Shown here one piece after another: positions 1 through 9,336 of a stretch of 48,459 nt of DNA (position 1 is the stretch's first letter; every line of letters begins with the position of its first letter). Made by a program: the position numbers and the translations under genes. The notes below the pieces were generated by a model. The model was not told the origin of the DNA, did not search any database, and was given only the letters and a program-made list of their open reading frames with translations. The stretch comes from Brenneria salicis ATCC 15712 = DSM 30166 (GTDB lineage Bacteria > Pseudomonadota > Gammaproteobacteria > Enterobacterales > Enterobacteriaceae), in NCBI RefSeq assembly GCF_003315515.1, contig NZ_QNRY01000031.1, positions 1 through 48,459 on the forward strand. Direction: 5' to 3'.

Positions 1-39
1 AAAAATGTCAGACAATTTATTAAAACCGCATCACCTTTC

Positions 40-56
40 CCAGGCAACAAACCTGG
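40..56 (+). other. Small inverted repeat upstream of the gltI-like gene
   Basis: CCAGG and CCTGG arms flank a seven-base loop about 110 bases before the start codon. No T-run follows, so this is not a clear terminator. It could be part of a leader RNA or an upstream transcript end. Nothing else recognisable is seen in bases 1-166. Confidence 0.25.
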
Positions 57-166
57 ACTAACAAAAGTGGAGCGGTAATAGGCGCAGTTATTTAGACTAA
101 GGGACTGGGAAACGCGCCTGAGAAATCGTTCTTATGCGACATTCCCACATAACAATGGAGTACATA

Positions 167-1087
167 ATGAAAGTACAAACACTGGTTCCATTACTGCTGA
201 TCGGGATAGCTTCCAATACGGCCTATGCCGCAGACGCCAACGCCAACGCCAAAACAGGGATAATGCAGACCGATACGCTCAAAAAAATCAAGGATACCGG
301 AACCATCGTCGTCGGACACCGTGAATCCTCCGTTCCCTTCTCCTACTATGATAATAACCAAAAGGTCGTCGGTTACTCCCAGGAATACTCGAATGCGATT
401 GTCGAGGCGGTAAAAAAACAACTGGCTATGCCCAACCTGACGGTAAAAATGGTGCCAATCACCTCCCAGGCGCGGATTCCTCTGCTGCAAAACGGCACGA
501 TTGATTTTGAATGCGGCTCCACCACCAACAATGCGGAACGTCAGCAGCAGGTAGCTTTCTCCAACTCCATCTTTATCGTCGGCGGAAAGTTGCTGGTTAA
601 AAAAGGCAGCGGCATCAAAGACTTTCAGGATCTGTCAGGAAAACCCGTCACCACGACTTCCGGCACCACCAACGAAATTCTGCTCAACCAGTTGAATGAT
701 AGAAACAACATGAAGATGCGCATCATTTCGTCCAAGGATCACAGCGACGCCTTCCGCACGCTGGAAAGCGGACGGGCGGTAGCCTTTTACATGGATGATC
801 CATTACTGGCTGGTGAACGCGCCAAGGCGAAGAAACCCGATCAATGGGAAATCGTGGGGACGCCGCAATCCAACGAAGCCTATGGCTGTATGTTGCGCAA
901 GAACGATCCTGTCTTTAAGAAGCTGATGGATGAGACTATCGCCGATGCGCAAATGTCTGGCGAAGCGGAAAAATGGTATCAGCGCTGGTTTACTCAGCCG
1001 ATCCCGCCCAAAAACATTAACATGAATTTTACTATGTCGGATGAGATGAAAGCGCTGTTCAAAGCACCGAACGATCGTATCCTGTAG
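167..1087 (+). CDS. gltI: Glutamate/aspartate ABC transporter periplasmic binding protein (GltI-like)
   Basis: This is the periplasmic solute receptor of a polar amino-acid ABC importer, family 3 (SBP_bac_3), most like E. coli GltI, which binds glutamate and aspartate. The 306-residue product starts at ATG 167, preceded by a GGAG four bases into the upstream AACAATGGAG; an earlier in-frame ATG at 134 would add residues before the signal peptide. Residues 1-21 form a signal peptide ending AYA, with no lipobox. Family motifs include VVGHRESSVPFSYYD near residue 45, the FECGSTTNN segment, and DDPLLAGERAKAKKP. The C-terminal PIPPKN and SDEMKALF segments match the GltI family. The usual partners gltJ, gltK and gltL do not follow: the next gene is on the opposite strand. 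It is therefore either an orphan receptor or pairs with a permease encoded elsewhere. Confidence 0.9.
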   Translation: MKVQTLVPLLLIGIASNTAYAADANANAKTGIMQTDTLKKIKDTGTIVVGHRESSVPFSYYDNNQKVVGYSQEYSNAIVEAVKKQLAMPNLTVKMVPITSQARIPLLQNGTIDFECGSTTNNAERQQQVAFSNSIFIVGGKLLVKKGSGIKDFQDLSGKPVTTTSGTTNEILLNQLNDRNNMKMRIISSKDHSDAFRTLESGRAVAFYMDDPLLAGERAKAKKPDQWEIVGTPQSNEAYGCMLRKNDPVFKKLMDETIADAQMSGEAEKWYQRWFTQPIPPKNINMNFTMSDEMKALFKAPNDRIL

Positions 1088-1130
1088 GCGACGACATGGT
1101 TTCAGGCAGGTATCGCGTGACAAGCGCGTG

Positions 1131-1174
1131 ATAAAAGAAAACGCCGCCCTGATAACAATGCTATCTGGGCGGCA
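1131..1174 (-). terminator. Rho-independent terminator of ycfJ
   Basis: A GCCGCCC/GGGCGGC stem lies just beyond the ycfJ stop codon and on the minus strand is followed by GTTTTCTTTT. The loop is long, about 17 bases. It sits between convergent genes and may also slow transcription from the gltI-like gene, but the plus-strand side lacks a T-run. Confidence 0.6.
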
Positions 1175-1196
1175 TAGAGAAAAGCCGTACCGGGTG

Positions 1197-1736
1197 TTAA
1201 CTCTGTTGATTCAAAATCAACTGACCGTTTCTATCCACGGGAATCTGTGTTCCAGGATCGCGATCCATGCGGATTTTGCCCTGCTGGTCGCCAATTTTAT
1301 AAGTCACGTCATAGCCCAGCACTTTCTGCGATTTATCGTATACCGTCTGGCAACGTTGCTGCGTGGTGGTATACGTATCATTGTCCTGCATACTGCCTTG
1401 AACACGGTTACCGGCATAACCGCCCGCTAAAGCGCCCGCAACCGTCGCCACATCTTTACCGCGCCCACCGCCGAATTGGTGCCCCAGTACGCCCCCCGCA
1501 ACCGCCCCCAGAACAGACCCTGCAATCTTATTTTCATCCTGAACAGGACGACGATGCGTTACTGAGACGTTACGACATTCCTGGCGAGGCGTTTTCACCG
1601 TTTCTTTAATTGGTGTTGCCGTCAGTACCTGCGCATACTGCGGTTTAGATGAGAAAACATCCATACTCGCCACGGCTGCCACACCCAATGCCGCAGCCAC
1701 ACCGATACCTACACCCGCTAACATTGATTTGTTCAC
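1197..1736 (-). CDS. ycfJ: Glycine-zipper outer-membrane-type protein YcfJ
   Basis: A 179-residue protein, the same length as E. coli YcfJ, with a glycine-zipper 2TM (Rick_17kDa-like) region. The start is GTG at 1736, with GGGAGG six bases upstream; the frame stays open further upstream but has no better ribosome site. Residues 1-22 form a hydrophobic N-terminal segment (MLAGVGIGVAAALG). The glycine-rich stretch GSVLGAVAGGVLGHQFGGG followed by VATVAGALAGGYAGN forms the zipper hairpin. A conserved C-terminal part (TYTTTQQRCQTVYD, GYDVTYKIGDQQGKIRMD) follows. The molecular function is not established; the family is linked to cell-envelope stress and biofilm. It is monocistronic, divergent from nothing obvious, and closes with its own terminator. 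Confidence 0.9.
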   Translation of the reverse strand: MNKSMLAGVGIGVAAALGVAAVASMDVFSSKPQYAQVLTATPIKETVKTPRQECRNVSVTHRRPVQDENKIAGSVLGAVAGGVLGHQFGGGRGKDVATVAGALAGGYAGNRVQGSMQDNDTYTTTQQRCQTVYDKSQKVLGYDVTYKIGDQQGKIRMDRDPGTQIPVDRNGQLILNQQS

Positions 1737-2130
1737 AGGATACCTCCCGAATATATTTCCGCGCATTCCCCATCCACAATCCCGTAATAACGATGCTTTA
1801 TCTTTATTACGCCTCGCGTGATAAGCGATGGAACCGATGGCGCCTCCCAAATGATGTCATTCAGGATTTGCGGCGTGCGCGCAACGCCGTCTGTAAACAG
1901 TGGAGAGTCTGCACAATGTTTATTAACCTCGCAATAAGACTAATTAACCAAAAATGTCACTTTCGTAACATAAAACCATCATTTGAGAATTGTCTTAACG
2001 TGAATAGGTAATAAGCGCTATTTTATTCTGAGGAAAAACGAAGGGACAACCGTCTGTCCTGTCTTGAACGACAGGACAGACATTGAAGGACACTCGATAA
2101 ACGCTGGCCCGGTGCTGCGATATCAGAGAA
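1737..2130. other. Intergenic region between ycfJ and ndh
   Basis: This gap holds the ycfJ leader and promoter (minus strand, low-coordinate side) and the 3' end of the ndh transcript. The only strong structure is the long inverted repeat listed separately at 2052-2081. I see no additional coding region with a ribosome site; the overlapping short frames look non-coding. Confidence 0.6.
2052..2081 (-). terminator. Long perfect hairpin downstream of ndh
   Basis: Two perfect 12-base arms (GTCTGTCCTGTC and its complement) enclose a six-base loop, 50 bases after the ndh stop codon. On the minus strand the T-rich stretch comes only about 15 bases later (CGTTTTTCC), so it is not a textbook terminator. 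A 3'-end stabilising hairpin or a terminator with a displaced U-tract are both possible. Confidence 0.5.
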
Positions 2131-3435
2131 TTAGTGCAGTTTAAGACGCGGCCGGATCACCCGGTTAATGCCGCCAACCAGCATCATCAGGCCGGTCTTC
2201 ACATAACCATGCAGCGCAATCTGATGCATACGGTATAAGGAAATGTAAACAAAACGCGCTATGCGTCCTTCCACCATCACCGAACCACGCATCAGGTTAC
2301 CCATCAAGCTCCCTACTGTACTGAACTTGGACAGCGATACCAGCGAGCCGTGGTCTTTATACACATATGGCTTCAGCGCCTGCCCGTTCAACAGCGCCAC
2401 GATATTGCTATGGCAGCGCGAGGCCATCTGGTGCGCGGCCTGCGCACGCGGCGGTACAAAACCGCCGCCTTCCTGCGGGCAGGAAGCACAGTCGCCAATG
2501 GCGAAAATATCAGGATCGCGGGTGGTCTGCAATGTCGGTTCAACCACTAGCTGGTTGATGCGGTTGGTTTCCAGACCGGCAATTTCTTTCATTGCATCCG
2601 GTGCTTTAATCCCGGCGGCCCATACCATCAGGTCAGCTTCAATAAACTCGCCGTCTTTGGTATTCAGACCGCCAGCCTCGGCGCTGGTCACCATGGTTTT
2701 GGTGAGAACACGAACGCCGATATTCGTCAGTTCCTGATGCGCCGCTGCTGAAATACGTGCTGGCAACGCAGGCAAGATGCGCTCACCGGCTTCAACCAGC
2801 GTCACATTCAGCGTTTCCTTACCCAGCCCATCAAAACCGTAGCTGTGTAGCTGCTTCACCGCGTTATGCAATTCAGCGGACAGTTCGACGCCGGTCGCGC
2901 CACCACCGACGATGGTGATATTCACCTGCTCTTTTTCATCTGTCCTGGCGGTGAATTTCAGGAACAGATTCAACATTTCGTTGTGGAAACGCCTGGCCTG
3001 TTTGGGGTTATCCAGGAAGATACAGTGATCTTTTACCCCCGGCGTACCAAAGTCGTTCGAGGTACTGCCTAACGCGATCACCAGAATGTCGTAAGGAATT
3101 TTTCGGGCGGCCACCAGCAATTCACCCTGCTCGTCACAGATTTCCGCCAGTTGAATGTTCTTCTGCTCGCGATCGATATCCGTCAACATGCCAAGTTGGA
3201 ACTGGAAGAAGTGATGGCGGGCATGTGCCAGATAGCTCAGCGCATCCATATCGTCATCCAGCGATCCGGTTGCCACTTCGTGCAGCAACGGTTTCCACAA
3301 ATGGCTATGGTTACGATCAACCAGCGTCACTTCCGCTTTTTTCTTGCGGCCTAACTTGTGACCCAGGCTGGTCGCCAGTTCTAGTCCGCCGGCTCCCCCG
3401 CCGACAATAACGATTTTTTTGGTTGGTGATGTCAA
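2131..3435 (-). CDS. ndh: NADH dehydrogenase II
   Basis: Ndh is the non-proton-pumping, single-subunit NADH:quinone oxidoreductase (type II), bound to the inner face of the cytoplasmic membrane. It feeds electrons from NADH to ubiquinone during aerobic growth. The 434 residues match E. coli Ndh in length. The FAD-binding Rossmann motif GGGAGG is at residues 12-17 and the NADH-binding motif [10 protein letters not shown] at about 175-184. AIGDCASCP and [15 protein letters not shown] follow in the second FAD contact region. The C-terminal part ([21 protein letters not shown]) is the amphipathic membrane-binding segment. A perfect FNR-type palindrome about 137 bases upstream fits the known anaerobic repression of ndh. 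It is transcribed alone. Confidence 0.97.
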   Translation of the reverse strand: MTSPTKKIVIVGGGAGGLELATSLGHKLGRKKKAEVTLVDRNHSHLWKPLLHEVATGSLDDDMDALSYLAHARHHFFQFQLGMLTDIDREQKNIQLAEICDEQGELLVAARKIPYDILVIALGSTSNDFGTPGVKDHCIFLDNPKQARRFHNEMLNLFLKFTARTDEKEQVNITIVGGGATGVELSAELHNAVKQLHSYGFDGLGKETLNVTLVEAGERILPALPARISAAAHQELTNIGVRVLTKTMVTSAEAGGLNTKDGEFIEADLMVWAAGIKAPDAMKEIAGLETNRINQLVVEPTLQTTRDPDIFAIGDCASCPQEGGGFVPPRAQAAHQMASRCHSNIVALLNGQALKPYVYKDHGSLVSLSKFSTVGSLMGNLMRGSVMVEGRIARFVYISLYRMHQIALHGYVKTGLMMLVGGINRVIRPRLKLH

Positions 3436-3749
3436 AATGACCCCCTAAAATGTGAACCGATAGTTAATAAAGGGTAAAGGAATAATATCCTTATATTACA
3501 TAGGGTTCGCGTAAGTTAAACTTGGTATCTGCGGAAAGAATATCACGGCAGGTCATTTGGTCATACCAAAATTGATATATATCAATTTATTTTCAGGAGC
3601 AAGCTGAAACCTATCAGCTTTTCAGTCGATTAGCCGATTATGCACAGCAAAAAAATGGGCTGGCGTCAGGCAAACCACGGTGCGGGAGAGAAAGCCCGGA
3701 TGATGCTTTCTCCTGTTGCAGCAAAAAGACAGGGTACTGATTCAAGTCA
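3436..3749. other. ndh upstream region
   Basis: This gap contains the ndh 5' untranslated region and promoter, the FNR palindrome, and the 3' side of ycfP. A GAGAAAGC/GCTTTCTC inverted repeat at 3688-3712, just after the ycfP stop, has no T-run. No convincing small gene is visible. Confidence 0.6.
3572..3585. promoter_or_regulatory. FNR-binding palindrome upstream of ndh
   Basis: TTGATATATATCAA matches the FNR consensus TTGAT-N4-ATCAA at all ten conserved bases. It lies about 137 bases before the ndh start codon. In E. coli, FNR represses ndh under anaerobiosis through sites upstream of the promoter; the same role is inferred here. Confidence 0.85.
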
Positions 3750-4292
3750 TCACCCCAGCGTCTTAAACGCCTTCATGCGTTGCAGGTGTGGTGAAATGCT
3801 TTTGAATTTATGTGACTGAACCTCATCCCAGACGATTTCATAGTAGTTACCCAACACCTGCGCGCTACGCTGGCTATCCAGCATTTCATCCTGACGCGAC
3901 AGCACCACCAGACAACGATCTCGGTTCTTCTCACGGAAATTCGCCACGCACTTGGTGGCGATATCCAGATACTCTTCCGGGCGATCGATTTTGCCGATCA
4001 TGTTTTCCTGCGGAAACAGGTTGGGATTGAATATCACCTGCCGGATATCACACAGAAACCCCACCCGTTCAGCCCAAAAACCGCCAAGCCCTACCCCGCA
4101 TATCAGTGGACGTTCATCGTTGGCATGCTGAATCATTTTATCCACCTGTTTCAACAGGTGCTGCATATCATGACGCGGATGCAACGTGCTGTAGCTGAGC
4201 AACTGAACATCCTCATCGATAAACTGTAGCTGTAACACTTTTTCGTGGTTACCGGGGCTGTTTGAGTCAAAACCATGTAAATAGATAATCAT
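3750..4292 (-). CDS. ycfP: YcfP, UPF0227 alpha/beta-hydrolase-fold protein
   Basis: A 180-residue protein, identical in length to E. coli YcfP, starting at ATG 4292 ([11 protein letters not shown]); an in-frame start five codons upstream is less likely because the family begins at this Met. The fold is alpha/beta-hydrolase-like, with the N-terminal YLHGFDS strand-loop. The position of the nucleophile elbow reads GVGLGG, so the usual Ser is a Gly. That is also true of the family, and no catalytic activity is assured. SRQDEMLD and the C-terminal SHKFKSI segment with a His complete the layout. It follows nagZ with a 73-base gap, consistent with the nagZ-ycfP-ndh neighbourhood of enterics. Confidence 0.93.
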   Translation of the reverse strand: MIIYLHGFDSNSPGNHEKVLQLQFIDEDVQLLSYSTLHPRHDMQHLLKQVDKMIQHANDERPLICGVGLGGFWAERVGFLCDIRQVIFNPNLFPQENMIGKIDRPEEYLDIATKCVANFREKNRDRCLVVLSRQDEMLDSQRSAQVLGNYYEIVWDEVQSHKFKSISPHLQRMKAFKTLG

Positions 4293-4365
4293 CGCTATCC
4301 TCACCACTGTTTACGCACACGCCGTGGCTAACACCCGCGCATAAAGTGTAGCCTTGTTAACGTAA

Positions 4366-5388
4366 TCAGGCAGATTTATACGCTTGCCAGCGTTCGCTGA
4401 GCGCCGTCAGCGTCTGATTCGCCAGCTTCCAGCGTGGCGAATCCAGCAACTGCCTGCGGGAATACTTTCCCTGATGATATAAATTGGATAACCGCTCCGC
4501 TTTGACCGGGGACAGATTATCCAGCACGCTGACTGCGCCATTCCGGTTATTGCAAACCAGAATCATGTCGCATCCCGCATCCAGCGAAGCCTGAGCGCGT
4601 TCGGGGTAACTCCCCATCACCGCCGCGCCTTCCATTGACAGATCGTCGGAAAAAATAACGCCATTGAAATTGAGCTCCTGACGCAATACCTGTTTTAACC
4701 AGAACGCTGAGCCGCTGGCCGGACGCGGATCGGCGGCGGTATAAATCACATGAGCGGGCATGATGGCGTCCAGTTGCTGTTGCTCAATCAACTGGCTGAA
4801 AATAAACATATCGTGCGCACGGATCGTCTCCAGCGGGCGAGGATCGTGCGGCGTTTCCTTATGAGAATCCGCGCTCACTGCGCCGTGACCGGGAAAATGC
4901 TTGCCCGTCACTTTCATTCCCGCGCTATGCATACCACGAATAAAACGTTGCGCCATCATCAGCGCCGTTTGCGGTTCGGCATGGAAGGAACGCTCGCCAA
5001 TGGCCGCACTCTGGTGACCAATATCCAGCACCGGAGCGAAACTGATATCGATATCCATCGTAATCATCTCTGCCGCCATCAGCCAACCCGCTTCTTGCGC
5101 CAGCCGTTGCGCTTCGGTTTCCGTATTCAACGCGGCAAACGCCTGCGCAGCCGGTAAACGGGTAAACCCGTCGCGAAAACGCTGAACACGTCCGCCCTCC
5201 TGATCGACCGACACCACCAGACGCGTACGCGCGGCGGCACGGATCTGCCGCACCAGTTCACGCAATTGTTCCGCATCATGAAAATTGCGGGTAAATAAAA
5301 TCACGCCGCCGACCAGCGGATGCGCCAATACTTCGCGATCTTCCGCATCCAGCTGATAGCTGGCAACATCTAACATTACCGGACCCAC
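4366..5388 (-). CDS. nagZ: Beta-N-acetylhexosaminidase (peptidoglycan recycling)
   Basis: NagZ (GH3) cleaves the GlcNAc-1,6-anhydroMurNAc bond of muropeptides imported into the cytoplasm, during cell-wall recycling. The 340-residue protein starts at GTG 5388 (MGPVMLDV), the start used by the family. The GH3 signature KHFPGHG is at residues 163-169, the SADSHKETP loop with catalytic-dyad His at 176, and the nucleophile Asp in FSDDLSMEG near 248. [11 protein letters not shown] at 61-71 is another family block. It sits between thiK and ycfP on the same strand. The product anhydroMurNAc-peptides induce AmpC beta-lactamase where AmpR is present, so NagZ matters for beta-lactam response. Confidence 0.97.
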   Translation of the reverse strand: MGPVMLDVASYQLDAEDREVLAHPLVGGVILFTRNFHDAEQLRELVRQIRAAARTRLVVSVDQEGGRVQRFRDGFTRLPAAQAFAALNTETEAQRLAQEAGWLMAAEMITMDIDISFAPVLDIGHQSAAIGERSFHAEPQTALMMAQRFIRGMHSAGMKVTGKHFPGHGAVSADSHKETPHDPRPLETIRAHDMFIFSQLIEQQQLDAIMPAHVIYTAADPRPASGSAFWLKQVLRQELNFNGVIFSDDLSMEGAAVMGSYPERAQASLDAGCDMILVCNNRNGAVSVLDNLSPVKAERLSNLYHQGKYSRRQLLDSPRWKLANQTLTALSERWQAYKSA

Positions 5389-5458
5389 ACCAACCTCATT
5401 CTTTGCTGTTTAATTACGCCAATCAAAAAACGCCCCTTATCATTGCCCGGCTTGGGAT

Positions 5459-6319
5459 TCAATTTAGCCCCAGTTGCCGGCGCAAGGCTGGGAGCGCCCG
5501 CAAAAATCTGTCCTGCCGCGTTTGCCGCCAGCGGACTTCGAACCACATCAAGACCAAATAATCGACCCAGGGCAACCACTGCATAACATGCCGATAAAGC
5601 CGTCTGGTAGACAATCCAGGGCGATGCCGCTGATATGCCGCTAAAAAATCAAGTTGCGCGGGGATGTCCATCTGATTCGCACGAAAGATGAACGCCATCT
5701 CAAAAGCGATATCTCCGTCCGAAGCATATTCCCAATCGATAAGCATGATACCCGGTTCGGTTACCAACAGATTTTCAGCATGAACATCCAGGTGCAACGG
5801 CGCATAAGCCAATGGCGTCGGCCAGGACGAACGTTGGAAATGCTGGTGCAGACGCAGCAACGCTGGCGAGCGGCGCCGCGCATCCATCTGTTGCCAGTGT
5901 CGGGCGAACAGCGCTCTGAGATCCAACGGGTAACCGCTGCACGGCTGCTGATGAATTCGGGATAATACGCCCGCCAGCGTGCCATTGACCAGCAAGTCGG
6001 CAAATTCGTCCGCCGTGGCGATACGCCCTGGCACCCATTCAATGAGCAACCAGTCGCATCGCCAAAGTAGCGGACGCGGCGCTAATCCAACGGCGCTCAT
6101 CCGGCGCAACAGATGAAACTCGCGCTGACGATCGGTGCCGGTCTGCCGGCCCCATGCCGATTGCGGACGCGCCAACCATTCGATATCCGGCCCGGAGATA
6201 CGCCAGCTTTCACTGCTGAGGCCGCTGATAGGTTCGAAATGAAAACCGGCGGTATCAACCGCCGGAAAATAGTGCCGCACAAGTTCAGTAAGCTGCGGTT
6301 TACTGTTGAATGCTTTCAT
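5459..6319 (-). CDS. thiK: Thiamine kinase
   Basis: ThiK phosphorylates salvaged thiamine to thiamine monophosphate in the cytoplasm. The 286-residue protein belongs to the aminoglycoside phosphotransferase/choline kinase fold. The Brenner-type catalytic loop reads HLDVHAEN (residues 176-183), with catalytic Asp178 and metal-binding Asn183. The DFG-equivalent Asp is in LIDWEYA (Asp195). Its start overlaps the end of lpoB by 20 bases, so the two are translationally close. Slightly longer than the E. coli protein, mainly at the C terminus (RWRQTRQDRFLRALPALRRQ). Confidence comes from the motifs and from the conserved lpoB-thiK-nagZ order. Confidence 0.9.
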   Translation of the reverse strand: MKAFNSKPQLTELVRHYFPAVDTAGFHFEPISGLSSESWRISGPDIEWLARPQSAWGRQTGTDRQREFHLLRRMSAVGLAPRPLLWRCDWLLIEWVPGRIATADEFADLLVNGTLAGVLSRIHQQPCSGYPLDLRALFARHWQQMDARRRSPALLRLHQHFQRSSWPTPLAYAPLHLDVHAENLLVTEPGIMLIDWEYASDGDIAFEMAFIFRANQMDIPAQLDFLAAYQRHRPGLSTRRLYRHVMQWLPWVDYLVLMWFEVRWRQTRQDRFLRALPALRRQLGLN

Positions 6320-6875
6320 TGCCCGACCAGATAATTTCGCCCGTCTGCACCAGCATCAACTGCATATCGATGGTCGGCGACTTCACGTCGCCGCTCACGT
6401 CGCTGTACAACACATATTGCGCGCCGACATAACGCGCCAACCCAACGGCCTTGCTACGCGAACCTAAACTGTCATCCACGGATAATCCCAGCGTCTGCTT
6501 CGCCACCGCCAACTGTTCACGCGGCACCAGCGTGAAGGTGTTGTCGGACGACAAGGCGTTATACAACGCGCTATTGGCTTTTGCCGTTTGCAGCGATCCA
6601 TTGGTGTTGTTTTTCACGCTATCCAGCAACAGGATACTGCCTTGCGTCACGCCATCGGCTTTCAACATTTGCGCAACCAGCGGGTCGATGCTGGCTTCCC
6701 AGTTTAATGTCTGAATTTTTGGCGGAGACGGAACTTGCTCGCCCGGCGGCGGCGTCGCCGGAGCAGGCGGTTCGACGGGCTCAATGGTCGCGGGCGGTTC
6801 AACAGGCTCCGGCGGACGACTCGGACACCCCGTCAATACCAACACGGCCAGCGCTACCCCTAGATACTTTTTCAT
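6300..6875 (-). CDS. lpoB: Outer-membrane lipoprotein LpoB, activator of PBP1B
   Basis: LpoB is an outer-membrane lipoprotein that reaches through the periplasm to activate the glycosyltransferase and transpeptidase PBP1B (mrcB). The 191-residue precursor has a lipobox LTGC, with lipidated Cys17. It is followed by a proline-rich disordered tether (residues about 19-52) that includes the repeated unit EPVEPPA. The globular domain (NWEASIDPLVAQML to the end) carries the PBP1B-contact face. Start ATG 6875 has GAGAGG upstream. It lies between ycfL and thiK with a 21-base gap to ycfL, in the conserved hinT-ycfL-lpoB-thiK-nagZ run. Confidence 0.95.
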   Translation of the reverse strand: MKKYLGVALAVLVLTGCPSRPPEPVEPPATIEPVEPPAPATPPPGEQVPSPPKIQTLNWEASIDPLVAQMLKADGVTQGSILLLDSVKNNTNGSLQTAKANSALYNALSSDNTFTLVPREQLAVAKQTLGLSVDDSLGSRSKAVGLARYVGAQYVLYSDVSGDVKSPTIDMQLMLVQTGEIIWSGNESIQQ

Positions 6876-6896
6876 GTTTCCTCTCTCAACACACCA

Positions 6897-7280
6897 TTAT
6901 AAAAATAGATGAAGGCGGATCTGACGCACATCAGGATTGCTGCGCGTTGAAGAAATTGTTATTTCCGTCTGAGGCGGGAGCACAAGCGTTTGTACATCGT
7001 CATACGGCAAGATATCCAACCCATTGTCATCATACCAATAGAAACGGTAATGCACAGTGACAGGCTGTTGCGCATCGTTGCTGACCACAGATGACGTTCG
7101 GCGTTTACCGTTTTCCAGACCAAGAGAAGGCGCATCGGCCGTAACTCCGGCTGATAACAGCGGCGCATCCATTACCAACGTTTGCCGTTCATTGATCGTC
7201 AGCACTTTTGGCGTGCTGCACGCCAAAAGTACGCCCGCCATCAACAGCAGCGACAAACACCGCATCATGGTATTACGCAT
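6897..7280 (-). CDS. ycfL: YcfL, DUF1425 lipoprotein
   Basis: A 127-residue predicted lipoprotein with lipobox LLAC (Cys21) and a single DUF1425 domain (QPVTVHYRFYWYDDNGLDI). The start chosen is ATG 7280, because GGAG lies six bases before it; the alternative ATG at 7292 overlaps the hinT stop codon (TAATG) but would disrupt the signal peptide. The function is unknown. The constant position next to lpoB suggests an envelope role, but this is only an inference from context. Confidence 0.9.
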   Translation of the reverse strand: MRNTMMRCLSLLLMAGVLLACSTPKVLTINERQTLVMDAPLLSAGVTADAPSLGLENGKRRTSSVVSNDAQQPVTVHYRFYWYDDNGLDILPYDDVQTLVLPPQTEITISSTRSNPDVRQIRLHLFL

Positions 7281-7291
7281 CGCAAACTCCA

Positions 7292-7642
7292 TTAGTCAGC
7301 CAGCAAAGGCCCCAATGGATGACCTCCCAGCAGGTGCATATGAATATGATAGACTTCCTGCCCGCCGTGGCGGTTGCAGTTGATAATCAGACGATAGCCT
7401 TCATCCGCAATGCCTTCCTGACGGGCAATTTTTCCGGCGACGGTGATCATGCGTCCCAGCGCGGCTTCGTGTTCAGCGCTGGCTTCATTGACGGTCGGAA
7501 TGAATACATTAGGAACGATCAGAATATGGGTGGGCGTGCGTGGCACAATATCACGAAAGGCGGTTACCAATTCGTCCTGATAAACGATATCGGCAGGAAT
7601 TTCCCGGCGGATGATTTTACTAAAAATGGTTTCTTCAGCCAT
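7292..7642 (-). CDS. hinT: HIT-family purine nucleoside phosphoramidase
   Basis: HinT hydrolyses adenosine 5'-phosphoramidates and lysyl-AMP-type adducts. The 116-residue protein carries the histidine triad HIHMH at residues 99-103, within [11 protein letters not shown], with catalytic His101. The start ATG 7642 has AGGA eight bases upstream; a longer reading frame upstream lacks family similarity. Its stop codon abuts the ycfL ribosome site, so hinT, ycfL, lpoB and thiK are probably cotranscribed. In E. coli fhuE separates hinT from ptsG; here only about 260 non-coding bases do. Confidence 0.96.
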   Translation of the reverse strand: MAEETIFSKIIRREIPADIVYQDELVTAFRDIVPRTPTHILIVPNVFIPTVNEASAEHEAALGRMITVAGKIARQEGIADEGYRLIINCNRHGGQEVYHIHMHLLGGHPLGPLLAD

Positions 7643-7858
7643 GATTGATTTCCTTTTTAAACAAACGCAGATCAAAGTCGTATAGGCAGTATGAGTGACA
7701 TATTCCATTTCTTTCAACCTTCTTCGTCTATTTCTGACGCGGATGATTAAAATACGACAGGTCTGACGCGCGCTAATTTCGCGTTCCCTCCCGGCGGGAT
7801 GCTATTCCCTCGTAGATGGTCAATCCACTGGCTGCGAGGGCGTGCTGACGGCAACCAT

Positions 7859-7883
7859 GAAAAAAGGGGCTTGCGCCCCTGAT
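7859..7883 (-). terminator. ptsG rho-independent terminator
   Basis: On the minus strand AGGGGC-GCAA-GCCCCT is followed directly by six T residues, 20 bases after the ptsG stop. It is a compact classical terminator. Confidence 0.92.
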
Positions 7884-7899
7884 ATTTCCCAATAACCGA

Positions 7900-9333
7900 T
7901 CAGTGTTGACGAATGTAATCATCCATGTCGGTTTTCAGGTTATCGGATTTCGTACCAAAAATGGCCTGAACCCCGGAACCGGCGATCACCACCCCGGCAG
8001 CGCCCAGTTGTTTCAAACCAGCCTGATCGACTTTCGATACATCATCCACGCTAACCCGCAGACGTGTGATGCACGCATCCAGATTGGTGATGTTGTCTTT
8101 ACCACCGAAAGCGCTGACCAGCGCCGCCGCCATCTCCGAGCTATTCTGAGCGGTCTGCTCCGAAGACGAATCTTCACGACCAGGGGTTTTCAGGTTCAGC
8201 TTGACGATCAATACACGGAAAATCGTGTAGTAAATCAACGCATAGCCCAGCCCGACGATAGGGAACAGCCACAACTTGCTGCCGTTGCCGCTCAACACGA
8301 CGAAGTCGATCAAGCCATGCGAGAAACTTGTGCCGTCGCGCATGCCCAACAGGATACAGATCGGGAAAGCCAGGCCAGCAAGGATCGCGTGGATGACATA
8401 CAGGATCGGCGCCACGAACAGGAAAGAGAACTCGATAGGCTCGGTAATACCGGTCAGGAACGCGGTCAATGCCGCGGAGATCATGATACCGCCGACTTTA
8501 GCGCGGTTTTCCGGTTTGGCGGAGTGCCAGATAGCAATAGCCGCCGCCGGCAGACCGTACATTTTGAACAGAAAGCCGCCTGACAGTTTGCCCGCCGTCG
8601 GGTCACCCGCCATGTAACGCGGAATATCACCGTGGAATACCTGACCGGCCGCGTTGGTGAACTCGCCAATCTGCATCTGGAAAGGCACGTTCCAGATATG
8701 ATGCAGGCCAAAAGGCACCAAAGAACGTTCTACCAGTCCATACAGACCGAATGCCAGCACCGGGTTCTGATACGCGCCCCATTGGGAGAATGTCTGGATA
8801 GCGCGACCGACCGGCGGCCAAATAAAGGACAACGCGATACCGAGTACAATGGCGAACAAGCCCGAAATAATCGGCACAAAGCGCTTGCCCGCGAAGAAGC
8901 CGAGATATTCCGGCAATTTAATGCGATAAAAGCGGTTAAACATATACGCAGCGATAGAACCGGCGATAATCCCGCCCAGTATGCCGGTATCCGCCAGGCG
9001 CTGAGCTTCAATCTCAGCCGCCGGCAAGTGCAGCACCAGAGGCGCAACCACCGCCATAGTCTTCACCATAATGCCGTAGGCAACGACCGCCGCCAGTGCG
9101 GAAACACCATCATTATTGGTAAATCCCAGAGCAACGCCGATAGCGAAGATTAACGGCATATTGGCGAAAACGGACCCACCCGCCTCCGCCATAACATGGG
9201 ATACCACCGCGGGTAACCAGCTAAAATTGGCCGCGCCGACGCCCAGCAGAATACCTGCGATAGGCAATACGGAAACGGGCAGCATTAACGACTTACCTAC
9301 TTTCTGTAGGTTTGCGAATGCATTCTTAAACAT
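7900..9333 (-). CDS. ptsG: Glucose-specific PTS enzyme IIBC
   Basis: PtsG imports and phosphorylates glucose, taking the phosphate from EIIA-Glc (Crr). The 477 residues match E. coli PtsG in length. The membrane IIC domain spans about residues 1-385, with [15 protein letters not shown] carrying the conserved glutamate motif. A linker with [13 protein letters not shown] follows, then the cytosolic IIB domain, with phosphorylated Cys421 in [10 protein letters not shown]. The upstream region retains Mlc- and CRP-like sites and the ribosome-site sequence targeted by the sRNA SgrS in E. coli. It lies downstream of the holB-ycfH genes and ends at a strong terminator. Confidence 0.97.
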   Translation of the reverse strand: MFKNAFANLQKVGKSLMLPVSVLPIAGILLGVGAANFSWLPAVVSHVMAEAGGSVFANMPLIFAIGVALGFTNNDGVSALAAVVAYGIMVKTMAVVAPLVLHLPAAEIEAQRLADTGILGGIIAGSIAAYMFNRFYRIKLPEYLGFFAGKRFVPIISGLFAIVLGIALSFIWPPVGRAIQTFSQWGAYQNPVLAFGLYGLVERSLVPFGLHHIWNVPFQMQIGEFTNAAGQVFHGDIPRYMAGDPTAGKLSGGFLFKMYGLPAAAIAIWHSAKPENRAKVGGIMISAALTAFLTGITEPIEFSFLFVAPILYVIHAILAGLAFPICILLGMRDGTSFSHGLIDFVVLSGNGSKLWLFPIVGLGYALIYYTIFRVLIVKLNLKTPGREDSSSEQTAQNSSEMAAALVSAFGGKDNITNLDACITRLRVSVDDVSKVDQAGLKQLGAAGVVIAGSGVQAIFGTKSDNLKTDMDDYIRQH

Positions 9334-9336
9334 AAT

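Noticed and set aside
5376..5579. A 67-residue minus-strand frame between nagZ and thiK
   Set aside because: It overlaps the thiK C terminus in another frame and has no ribosome site; its content is explained by thiK.
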